From positions 57,852,289 through 57,916,288 of the forward strand of contig OU744731.1 of the NCBI GenBank assembly GCA_916613615.1: a DNA stretch of 64,000 nucleotides, given 5' to 3'. Of the stretch, positions 12,337 through 23,682 are shown piece after piece. The first letter of the stretch is position 1. Each line of letters begins with the position of its first letter. Origin of the DNA: Steromphala cineraria. Taxonomy: Eukaryota > Mollusca > Gastropoda > Trochida > Trochidae. The notes beneath the pieces are model-generated. The model was given only the letters and a program-made list of their open reading frames with translations. It ran no database searches and was not told where the DNA came from. A program made the translations under genes and the position numbers.

Positions 12337-12899
12337 TCGGAATTTGTCCTGTTTCTAGGTCACGTTGTTTTGTTTTGCAAACTTTGCGAACAGTGTCAAC
12401 GGCAGAGGATTAATTGCATTGACATGAGTTACTTAATTGTTGATAGGAACCGGGAGATAGAACTTGGGGAAAGGTAGTTTCATGATAACAAGTTCGGATG
12501 TCGTGCTTGTTGAGGGGAAAGCGATGGTTTGGATGAAGCAAGTAAACAGTCGAAGCGCCATGTTTATTTTACAGTAGGCAGAGGAGGCAACACCGCTTGC
12601 GACGGCACAGACGGTGGAGAAGTGATTATTCGAAGGATGGATTTGTGGTGGTTAGAAAAATGCATTTAATATGTAAAAAAATCGCTTAGATAAATTTTTC
12701 ACATAAATTAACATTTATGAGAATGTACAATTTGTCAGTCGCCAAAGTCACGTTGTTGGACAATGTCATGTGACGTTCGAAAGTAGTTCCGTTTCTTTGC
12801 ACGAGATGGTAACAAACATGTGTGTTACCAACTCATTGTTATCTTATGAGTGATCTCACCACGGTTGAGTAATAAATTAAAATATTTATTTTTTCCAAC

Positions 12900-14569
12900 T
12901 GTCGTTGAAGTGTTTTAGAATCGTGGAGCATTTGCAAACATATCAAGTTTGGTCTAATGCATATAATGGTAATGTTCTTTATTTTTCTATGTTCGATGTT
13001 ACAATCCTACAAGTTCTAGGGACAATTCAGATCCATAACCTTTGGTTTAAATTATCATTTTCAAAATATTGCACAAAAACATTAACAATCCTAAAATCAA
13101 TAATCTGATCTTACAGAAGTCACTTATATTGTACGCATGTAATGTATGTTTTGATTTATCAATGTAGTTTTCTATAACACAACATTTACAATTAGGGGTA
13201 GAAGAAACCCTCCTAAAACAAGTCCTACCCCTTTGTTAATATTCACTGGGACTGAGGGCTGAGAGTTTGGAAGCTTCCAAGCTCTTCGATTCATGGCTGA
13301 TTTTCACATGTACATTTAAACTTAATATTTTGTAGCAGTACCATGCTAGATAAATAAAATTGATTTCCAGAATGCTTTATTGCTACTATATCAATACAAT
13401 AAAGAAGTTGTAAATCCATATAACTTGTTCTCATTCATCTTACCAACTTCTAAATGCCTCTTAAAGAAGAGATACTATATCACCCCTTTCAATGAAATTC
13501 TATCTTGGAAAACACAACAGCTTCTTGGAGTGATATACTTTGTTGATAATAGTAAATACTTTTTGTTTATCTATGTTGCCATAACCCAATTCTTGGTCAA
13601 TGACACCAATCAGACAGGATAGTCCGGAAGGAATATCTCTTCAAATTCCAAATATGAAGAGATAAAGTTTTTAAAATTATAAATCAAAGAAAGTTAGCTT
13701 CTGGAGAAATTATGTAACCATGTTGAAATTGTCAATCATCCGTAAATTGAATTATCCTGCAATTTGGACAGAGAGTTTCTTTTTGACATTAGTTTATTTC
13801 TTTCTGAATATCATACCTTTAACCTTTCCTATTGTAACACCTATCTTGAGAGGTCTCATCACTATGCTGAAGCCAGTATAATGCAACTGAGTTTCAATAC
13901 ACACTTGAACTTTTACTATGGTTCTATAAGTGCCATTTTATTTCTTAAAATTTAATAATTACCTACTTACATTACTTACGTTGTTTTATTTTTTTAAAGA
14001 GATATGATTGATAGCCATTAAGCATTTTGAATATGATAATTACAGTTCTAGCATTCTATTCTGATACTTGACATTTTGAAATGATGATGACGAGTTTCAA
14101 ACTAAGATGAAATTTACAGTTACAAATATACAAGGAGTTATTGTAACGAGCAGATTTCGAATACATTGTATGCCACAAATCACGAATATAGAACATATAC
14201 ATTCATTGAAATATTTCGTACAAACAGAAAGCTTATTGAAAACCTATCCCTCAAATCAATTACCTGTCCAATCTTAGATAAAGTTCAAATTGTTTATCTA
14301 TATAAGCTAAATCTTAGCAATATTTACTATTGGATTGCATTTATGATCAACATTGCCAACCGATTTTTTTTTTATTTTAGCTCCAAACGTTTCTTAAGAG
14401 CCCCAGTGTGTAACGAATGAATTTAAATCGGGGGTCAATAAATAATTAAGACAAATTCATGTTGGGGAAATAGTTCTTATGTTCTTTTTGTGTGTTTGAG
14501 AAGATCAGGTTAATTTAACATTGCTTCATTATGGCATGACTTATTTTCACTTTACTTTAAAGACTATTC
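12900..14569. other. No gene recognised
   Basis: The stretch is AT-rich with short open frames that show no domain. A block at about 13388-13465 (AATAAAGAAGTTGTAAATCC ... AACTTCTAAATGCCTC) has weak relatives near 46347-46420 and 47990-48020, so it is probably an old dispersed repeat. Confidence 0.45.
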
Positions 14570-14578
14570 CGTTCATTA
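14570..14578. repeat. Left target-site duplication of AcademH copy
   Basis: The 9-mer cgttcatta here equals 26623-26631 on the other side of the element. The next base, c, also matches on both sides. It falls inside the left TIR, so 9 bp is the symmetrical reading. Confidence 0.9.
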
Positions 14579-14662
14579 CAGTCTAAGTAAACCTAGCCTC
14601 ACTATTATCCGTTACACTTCTATACTGAGTCTAGAGAGGCTTGGTTGAGAGTCGCGTCAGCC
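14579..14662 (+). repeat. Left terminal inverted repeat of AcademH copy
   Basis: This 84-bp arm runs from CAGTCTAAG to CGCGTCAGCC. It pairs with 26539-26622, with a single difference at arm position 72 (a versus g). The transposase start codon lies 236 bp inside. Confidence 0.92.
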
Positions 14663-14897
14663 CACGTGACCAGTTAACCAATCAGAACTGATCTTGACAA
14701 GCCGCGATAATCTGCATTCGCACATGACGTTCCAATTTCAAACTACCAAAACGACCATTTCCGAATGCGATGTCGGCACGATTGCTTCCGTATGTTATGA
14801 ATGGTAGACGCCATTTCGCTCGCGATTACTGTTGTCAAACAGTAACTCTCGAGTTACGGATGTTATTTCACCCAGGTAATGTGTCATTTAATGAAAC

Positions 14898-17800
14898 ATG
14901 TCATCGGAAACACCGAAACGCATTTACTGCCGATCAAATATCTGCGTTTTGTGTGGATTTTCTTTTGTGCAGCGATATGTGTCATCGACTGGTGAAGAGA
15001 AAATTGAAAAATTTTTCACCCAGAAACTAAGATTGAACCATGAAAGAATTCAAAAGATCAAGGTTGTCATTGCTGATTTTGAGATGGAACCATCATGTGA
15101 TGATTCAAATGGCGTTTGTGTCAAATGTTGGAGGCGAATTGAGAACGTTATCAAGATGCAAAAGGGAATCGAAGAACACACTGCATATTTAACTAAGTCC
15201 AGAAATACTGTTAATACTTTGCTTCTGACCCTACCATCGCCTCGTAAGCAAACGGTGACTAAAAGACTTTTGAAATCTCCAGAGTCTGGAAAAGAGGTAA
15301 AACTTCTCAAATCATTCCCCACAACTGTTGTACGAAAGTATCCTGTGCCACTGCCACCTTTGCTTCCACTGCAGTATTTGAAGAGACAAGAAGCAGGTCT
15401 CTCATGTTCCCCTTCAAAACTGTTACCAGGGATACCACTGTTACCTGGTGTTGAGAAGCTACCAAGCACTGACCGTGAGTATTACATATAGACAAATTAT
15501 TTTGCTGATATCATTTACCCTATTTTCACCAGTTAGAAGAAAAAACACAATTTCAATGCATCAAATTATTAAGGCTTACAGAAAATCAAATTAAGCAAAA
15601 AAATTTTTAAAAATAAACAAAAAATTAAGTCACTGTTTAACAGGTAGAATGTTCAGAAGAATGTCTGTATTTCTAGCATAGCTATTTTTGACTGAAGGTG
15701 ATATGTAATAAGCTATTGATGTCAATTAACCACAAGACTTATCAATTCATAGTAATGATCCAAGCTTTATCTGGTATTTTATATTTTATTTATGTCACTT
15801 AGAAAATGAAGGCAGTAGCGACAAAAGAACAGCACGAAGATCCATTCAATTCCAAGCATATGAAAAATCTCCTGACATCGAAAGGCCTGATGGAGAAGTA
15901 GAGGTGTTTAAATAATCATGACTAAAATCAGTTTTGTTTGTGAATGCCTCTAGATAATGTTTTTTTAAATTATTGTTTATTTGCCTGTTAGTATTAAGGC
16001 AACCAAGGTTTTTCAGCATAATTATATTACTCAAAGGAATCAAAACTTTAAATTAACAAGTATTGTTATAAACAAAGGAGATACACAGCACACAGTCCTG
16101 TTATTAACAAAGGCGTTATAGGTTTAAAAACTTAAACAGAACATTAATTCCAGTTAATTTAAGATTTTTAAAATATTGAATCTAATTTGCTGTTGAGCTA
16201 ATAATTGTTTAACTCATCTTTCTATAAGTGCTTTTGAAAGAGATAACAGCCATCAACTGCCTGGGGAAAAAATATATTTGAAATAAATTTATTTTCTTGA
16301 TTTTTCTTTGAATTGGGCATGCAATGTTTTGTTGGTTTTTTTGTACTGTATGAAACATCTTATGATGTTTATTTTGTTGTTAAATTTCATGTTGACTAAC
16401 CCTAACTTACTTTAGATATTAAGCATAACCACATTGAACTTGTTTACTAATATTTGTTGTTTTGAATTGCAATGTTGTCACAGTTTCAAAGAACTATAAT
16501 TCCTCAAATGATCACACAGCAAATAGAAATTGTAGTCCTAAAAAATTCAATGAAAAGAAGTTCATATTTATAACATATATGAGTTGAGATCTTTCAGTAG
16601 GTTTAATCAATGTGTCTAAAAGTCTAGATTACCTGCAGCGCTGTATGTTCAGGCAATCTTTGATAAAAAATAGATGAGTGATTTATTAGTGAATGGAAGG
16701 TTCATTGAAGCATGTTTTCTTTGACTACATTGTGTTTCATCCTTTTCCATCTCCTGGTAAGGGTAAGAGGTTATTAGTTTGAGTTCTGTTCCTTTTTTTC
16801 AGATGTCTTTTCCATACTGTTCATTAACATATCAAGATCTTGTAATTGGTAAGTTTGTTAAGCAATCTAATGAGTTTACCACTAGATGTTATTTGTCACT
16901 AATTGAATACTCTTGAAATGTGCAATACCATTGTTGTAACTGTATATTGGGATATGAGAACACAAGAATACAAAACTCAAAACAATTTTGGAAAAAATAT
17001 ATTCTAATAAGAATTTTAGTTGCATTTCAGCATCCAAACAAGTCAAATTTAGACTCCAAAATCCTTTAATACCAAGGAAGATATATTTAATCTGATAAAA
17101 AGTTCCCATTTTACAAACAAAGGAAGCATATGGTGGGACTTATCAACATAAGCTAAGATAATTGTTGCATTTAAGTGTTGCAGTAACTTTCACAATATTG
17201 ACATAATATAACTAATAATTTTTTTTAAATTTATTATTTGTTCAATACTGTTTTCTTTAATTTCATATGTTTGTTTGAAATTTTGAAAAATATTTCAGTT
17301 CTTGACATTCATAATACATTGTGTAAAATATTCTAATTTCCAGGTCACAATCTTCTACCCCAGTGGAACGAAAAGAAAAATTGTCGAGGAAGAAGGACAG
17401 AAAAAAGCTTGTAGAGCCATTGTGAGGGGATCTAACTTTGAAAGGGTTGTTTTGGACCACATTTCTGTTGTCAAACCAATGGATGTTGTTAGAAATTCAA
17501 GCAAAGTGGTTGCAGAAGAGTGCAGAATTCTGTGCAAAAAAAACTCCCATTCACTGCTTCAGAAGAAAACTCATGATGACATCATGAATTTCAAATGGGA
17601 AATTTTTTACAATGAAATCAAAACCAGGTGCCCAGGACTTTGTTCAATTTTATCAGCAATTGTAAGTGATTTACCTATTCAGGGAACAGGCAAAGCTTTC
17701 CACCACATGTTGATGACAGCAGCTATTGGCCTTCATGGTAGATCTCAAAACATGTCAGCCCTGCAATACATATCAGGCTTTCTTCTCACTCATGGAGGTT

Positions 17801-20800
17801 GTACTCAGAAGGTAAGTTCTAATATCAAATAATATTTGTTTTACCATTTGTGAAAATTGCTGCACTGGCTTTTAATGAATTAATTAGTTGAACTGAGCAG
17901 TAAGCATTCCTATATTTGCTAAAAAAAACAAGATCACTGTTAACATATATCCTGCATTTACATGTACTTTTTTCTGAAAAATTCATAATATACAATATTT
18001 TGATTTGCTGGTAAAATTGTACATAAATTGACAAAAAATGATTCTGTTTACAGAATATACAGAGACTGTCCCAAATTGGATTCACCACACATCCAGTCAC
18101 ATTACACCAGAAACTACTTTCCTGGGAAAGTGAGTTGAGTGCAGAGATTAAAGACTTGAGGAATGAATGGGCTGCTGGTGGACAGAAGAAGTATCAACTG
18201 ATAGGGGACAATTGGGACAAGAACATCCTGCCGTCCTACAGGACCTCAGACAGAAAGACCCTTTCACTTCATTTGTTCAACATGTATGCCATCACCGATA
18301 GAATCTGCCCACAGCCATCTACCTCCTACACAAGAATAACAGATGTGGCAGATTTGGACTGTTTGACCTTTATCCCATCGAAGGAAGAGCAGGCTTTGCT
18401 TTTGAAAGAGATGACATTTCTTTTTTCAACATCAATCATTGCCAATCATCCAGAGCTGAACAGAAAGTTTAAGCAAATCTACCCTCAGCATTTACCCCAC
18501 AAATACAGTCACCAAGCTGGACTCAAGACAAGTCAGGTAAGAAATCTATAACACTACTAATGATATTAAGTGGAAATAGTTTTAACTCCAAAGCAATGTA
18601 AAAATTCAACTCGCTCACTTATAATCTGCCACGTAACACAAATATGTTATTTCTCTTCCTCATCATCAAAAGTTAATACATATAATTATAAAATAAATGT
18701 GGTTTTGATGTTGAAATGATTGTGGATTATTTGTGTTATACAAGGATTTCTGGTAACTGCTAGTTATCCTGTGCTTTTCATACACATTCCATCTGTTCAC
18801 GTAGTGAGTTACATATGTATATGTAGATGAAAGTACTAATCAGTAATGGGTGTTCTCTCTTTATTCAGTATCCACTAGGGCTCTTTGACTGTAATGAAAA
18901 TAAGACCCAGGATGTCATCAAACTTTTGGCTGATCTCACAGAAGAGTATGTACCCTTCAGCGATGGAGAAATAGTGGAGTCAGTGTTTCTTGGAGGTAAC
19001 TTAATTTTCATCCAAAAGTGATCAATTGATATTGACATTGTAGATACTACTACAATTTAATTAATATTTGTCTTTTCTTGACAAACACTGTTTATTTCAT
19101 CATGAGAAGGGTTACATTATCATGAGTCATTATTCTTTCCTCATGAAATGAGATATAAACATGGTAATTAGTGAACAAATCACTGTAGAAATTGGTAGAT
19201 TTGTGTTCAGTTAGGATTAGAAATAATGGCTTTGGTGACCCTGTGACCTAGAGTAAGGCTCAAAGGGGCCATGCCCTTAAAACCTGTTTTAATTTTTAGC
19301 TCATCTGGCCTGTAAGGCCCGATCGGCTTATGGCATGGCATGGTGTCCGGCGTCCGTCCGTCCTTAAACTTTGTGGAATTTCGACTTCTTCTCCAGAACC
19401 ATAAGGCCTAGAAAGCTAAAACTTTGTGTACAGACTCCTTGACTAGTGAGGATTATGAATTGTAGCTTTTGTGACCCTGTTGCCCTTAATAAAGGCTTTC
19501 AAATCTATTTTCCTCTTCTTCTCCTGAAGTATAAAGCCTAGAAAACTGAAACTTGTCGCCTTATACTTTACTTTAATGATTGGTGACCCTGTGGCCTCTA
19601 CAAAGGGGGAATCACATTGCCACACTCTACAGCATAATTGATGATGAAGCCTGATGAGCTACCGAGCCAATGGCTCTATTTTTTCCAGAATCAAAAAACT
19701 TTGTGTACTGATTCCTTTGCATGATGAGTCTTTGGCTCTATATTCACCAAGAGAGACAAGAGATATTTATTTATTCAATATGTTTAAGGTGACAGACTTA
19801 CTGATGAGCGTGTGCAGTGTGCACAACAATCTGTAGGAAATGGACTTACACCGAAGGATAGACTGGAAGGTTTCATCTCAAAAATAGAAGATTTCCACAG
19901 ATTGATGAATTTCCTGGAGGTAACATGATGAAACCAATTTTTAGCCTTATTCTGTAAAGCTAAATTGTTGAAGGTGTGATAAAGTGATTGTGGGTATAAC
20001 ACTGCTTTCAAAAGTATCTCACTTATGTCACAGCTGCTAGTATGGCAGTGTATTCACCCCTCAAACATCATTTGGCTTTATTCCTGAATCCTTTTTATAA
20101 TAACATATTTTTATGAAAACTTAAGATTTTTAAAAGCCATAAAATCTTTAATCTCATATAGGAATGTGGACCCCCTTCAACAATCAGATATGATGAATTT
20201 GTATGTATGAATAAATTGACATGCTGTTTCTTAGAGAGGGTGGCATTACAATAAGTATCCTAATATGGGGTTGCGATATGACACAATTATGATTAATTTA
20301 TTTAGTGCAAGAATTAAACAATTTGGATGTAATTGTGATATTATTCAAGTTCCAGGTATAAGGAGAGGTTTTTGTATGCATAATAATTATCTGTTCAGTC
20401 TCTATCTCAGTTCTGTGTGTCATGTATGGTTATATACATCCTTCAAAATGATACGATATATTGTTGACAATTTACCGCGATATGATACTGATATAATGCA
20501 ATATAATATTTAAACAATAATGATATGAAAGTTACTATCATGAATAATTCTTCTTCCTCAGGCAATTCACAAGATGACGTACAGTACCCAAAGTGGAAAG
20601 GAAAAGGGAACGATGTATTTCTTCAGGAACTTACTCAACATGAGAAATGTCAAGGGCAATGTTCGGAATGCTTATCGACCATTTAAGCTCCTGTACTACA
20701 TCGTCATGGATGCAGTGTGCCTCTTGCTCTTTTTGAACCATCTAAACTTGCAGGATCATCAAACAGCCATCAGATTCCCAGACGACTTCACTGAAAGGTC

Positions 20801-21731
20801 AGCAGAGGAAAGGATACAGTGGCTAGATGATGTCTCTGAGAAGATTGTGAAGGAATGGTTTTTCGATGATTCAGAGGACCTTTTTAATGCGCTGAGAAGT
20901 GTTCTGTCAGATCCGCAACACCAGGAAAACTACTGGGTATCAAACATAGAAGAAGGTCGAGTCAAGTGCCATTTTTGTGAAAAAACTTATGCATACATTG
21001 GATCTCTGAAGACACATGAAGCCAAGTGTCACAACGTGACCATTCACAAAAAGAAATCCAAGGGTAAAGACAAGAAATCAGATCATTTGAAAGACCATGT
21101 TCTGATGCTTTTCAAACTGACGATGTTACACAGGAATCTAGACCAAGCGGTTGACATGGCTGATGGCTGTCGTTCAGTTCGGTCTGCAAAGTACGAACTA
21201 CCCCTGTATAACAAAACAAACAAGGTCAAGTATGTGATTGGTTCAGTTCACCTAACTGCTCTCACTTCAGGCACCCTACCTACAGAACAAACAGAACGCT
21301 TAATAGCAAATCGGTTTGTGAACGTACAAGGTGGAAAGAATCACAACATTGCACTTGACGAGTACTTGGAGATGCTGAACCGCGACAGCAAAATAGCATG
21401 CTCAGGACACAAAACCAAAGAGAGCATTATCAAGCATTCGAAAGAGTACCCACATCTGACACAGTCTGCAAGGAACTTTGAAAACATGTGCAATCTGAGG
21501 CAGAGAAAGGGATTCCATCACTTGCCAAGCTATGGTGCTGATGTCCATAAAGTACTGCATGAACTCACACAGTTGGATGTACTCACTACTAAACCTGGAC
21601 GTTCCCTGCAATGCAAAGGTCTGTGTACAGATCGGAATCCGTTTTCAAATAGCGAGTCAAATCTGTCTACAATGATACACAGACACAAGCCAACAGTTCC
21701 CTTTGCACGTCTCCGCAACAAGCACATTTGA
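14898..21731 (+). CDS. AcademH transposase (DUF6589-like DDE), 7 exons, 1018 aa
   Basis: Likely catalyses cut and rejoining of its own element. Inferred exons are 14898-15474, 15803-15903, 17344-17811, 18054-18536, 18869-18995, 19789-19919 and 20562-21731. All have GT/AG ends and join in frame to a single stop. Residues ~1-80 hold a Cys-rich finger (YCRSNICVLCG, then GVCVKCWRR), followed by a basic, proline-rich linker. The catalytic core shows GDNWDKN (D434, exon 4), GGDRLT (D587, formed across the exon 5/6 junction) and LDEYLEMLNRD (E899, exon 7). These fit the three acidic sites of DUF6589 transposases. A C2H2 finger (CHFC...HEAKCH, residues 765-787) sits between the second and third sites. 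The ATG at 14898 was chosen because the finger follows at once. An upstream frame at 14770 is not needed. Assigning the third acid to E899 rather than D895 is inference. Intron 2 (1.4 kb) and introns 5 and 6 hold repeats. Confidence 0.85.
19298..19677 (+). mobile_element. HINE/pearl-like repeat A copy in transposase intron 5
   Basis: It begins AGCTCATCTGGCC after a T run. It carries GGCATGGCATGG, a short CCGT run and about two cores, and it ends GATGAGCT plus the hairpin GAGCC-aat-GGCTC and a T run. A partial core also precedes it at about 19200-19290. It lies wholly between exons 5 and 6 of the transposase and in the same orientation as the gene. Confidence 0.65.
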
Positions 21732-21846
21732 TTGTAATTATATCCGTCTCAGTAAGGACTAGTCTGATGTATATATATGTGAAACATTTGAATCCTGTCA
21801 TACTTGACTTACTAATGTTTCATATTTTCATTCTTGACTCATTTGT

Positions 21847-22330
21847 TATCCCCGGCATATAATGCGCGGAGATGTAGTCGTTTGCTACGTCTGTTTGTCA
21901 GTCTGTGATCACAATTGTTTCTGTGATAATTTGAAAACCGTTACAGCTACCTCAATGAAACTCAATTTGCTCAACTTGATATATTGACTAATCACTGCAT
22001 GTAGTTGTGCCTTTTGGGGTTTTCAACTTTCTGGAGATGTTTTATTTTTGCGGTTTCCATTGAAACGCAACTAAGAATTGTTTTTTACGGAGCAGAATTT
22101 GAAAACCATTAGGGCTAGCTAATGAAACTTAGTATATTCATTAAATAGGGCATGTAGTTGTGCCTTTTGGAATTCGGATCTTCTTGGATCAATCAGCGTA
22201 GAATTTTGCGCTATGTTCAACTTCTTCATATTTGTATTTTTGTCATTTCGATAGAAAGAGATCACAGAATTTTGTTTATGTGCAATACTCCCAAAATAAT
22301 GGAACAAGCTCTTTGTATGTGCATCTGTAA
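21847..22330 (+). repeat. Helentron/pearl-like repeat C (about two cores)
   Basis: The opening is TTATCCCCGGCATATAATGC. Two related cores follow near 21930 and 22090, each with AATTTGAAAACC(G/A)TTA then TAATGAAACT or TCAATGAAACT and GCATGTAGTTGTGCCTTTTGG. It lies in the intergenic part of the AcademH element, directly before a type A copy. Confidence 0.5.
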
Positions 22331-22354
22331 GCAGGTGTTTCTTTTCCAATTTTT

Positions 22355-22777
22355 AGCTCATCTGGCCTGTAAGGCCCGATGGGCTTATGGCATGGCATGG
22401 TGTCCGGCGTCCGTCCGTCCATCCGTCCGTAAACTTTGTGGAATTTCGACTTCTTCTCCAGAACCATAAGGCCTAGAAAACTTAAACTTGGTGTACAGAC
22501 TCCTTGACTAGTGAGGATTAAAAATTGTAGCTTTGGTGGCCCTGTGACCCCTAATAAGGGCCACAGGGGCCACACCCTTAAAACCTATTTTCATCTTCTT
22601 CTCCAGAACAATAAGGCCTAGAAAGCTTAAACATAGTGTACAGACTCCTTGCCTTATGAAGATTAATAATTGTAGATTTTGTGACCCTGTAGCCCCTACT
22701 AAGGGGGGAAACACATTGGCCACACCCTAAAGCAAAATCTCATATACAGCCTGATGAGCTACAGAGCCAATGGCTCT
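22355..22777 (+). mobile_element. HINE/pearl-like repeat A copy between the AcademH genes
   Basis: The left end AGCTCATCTGGCC and right-hand GCCTGATGAGCT form a 12-bp subterminal inverted pair. The 3' hairpin AGAGCC-aat-GGCTCT is followed by ATTTTT. Two cores of about 145 bp lie between. This is the cleanest short copy in the window and the best one for defining the ends. Confidence 0.7.
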
Positions 22778-23682
22778 ATTTTTAACTTTATGATTTCCTT
22801 ATTTTTGGTGGATTCCATGAAATAGAAGTTATAATTTTGTATGAGTATTTTATGAAGACATCTTAGATAATCTTGAGTTAGATATTAGATTTATTGCGAA
22901 GCTGTGAGAAAGGTCTTCTTATGACTCTTTCTTAATTCTGTTAAGTGCCGCAGTAATAATACTGTATGCGTTAAGTAACATGGCGACATATGGCATTTAA
23001 TCTGTCAGACTGTGCATCCACTTTGAAATTTTGTTCAGAGGTGTCTCCAACACTATAGATGCTAGTTACAATAATTTAACCTAAATCCTTAACAGACTCG
23101 AAAAAACTCATATAACCTGAAATTTTCATTTATAAAATCTTTATTACAGATGAACAAAGATATTTTCAATTGAAGTTGCTTCAAACTTGAAATTACTTGT
23201 AATACTTTGCATAAAATTATACTCATGATCTAAATTTTGTGAAGTAATTCAAATGTACATTGAACATGAAGTTATAAGTTTCAACAGTTGCGAAATATGC
23301 CTTAGAGTGGCAGTTGTACACATCAATACAAAGAACTTTGCTGTTTGTAAGCTCATGAACTTTTAAGGAGACAAGTATTTTTGTTGTTTCCATAATTATC
23401 TTGATTTTTTAGTACATTGTCTTCATCATAAAGCATACAAGAATCACATGCAAAACTAAATATTGTTTATTGCCATATTCAGGCTTTGTTGAGCATATAT
23501 ATAGATTTCAAAGGCTACTGTACATAATAAATTTACCATTTCATTCATTGTCTTTCATGTTTTTTATGTGGCAGACTGATTAACAGCATGAACTAGCAGT
23601 ACTTTCTCCTATAATAACCTTTGTGGACACTTTTCGTTAACATTATCAATCTTTCATTCCATAACTAATTGAATGACATTCC
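22778..23682. other. Intergenic part of AcademH, no gene seen
   Basis: This is the tail-to-tail space between transposase and helicase. TTTATT at 23466-23471 is AATAAA on the minus strand, about 210 bp past the helicase stop, and could be its polyadenylation signal. Nothing else is recognised. Confidence 0.4.

Noticed and set aside
15050..15469. 139-codon minus-strand frame over transposase exon 1
   Set aside because: It is a shadow of the plus-strand exon, which carries the finger motif and a good splice donor.
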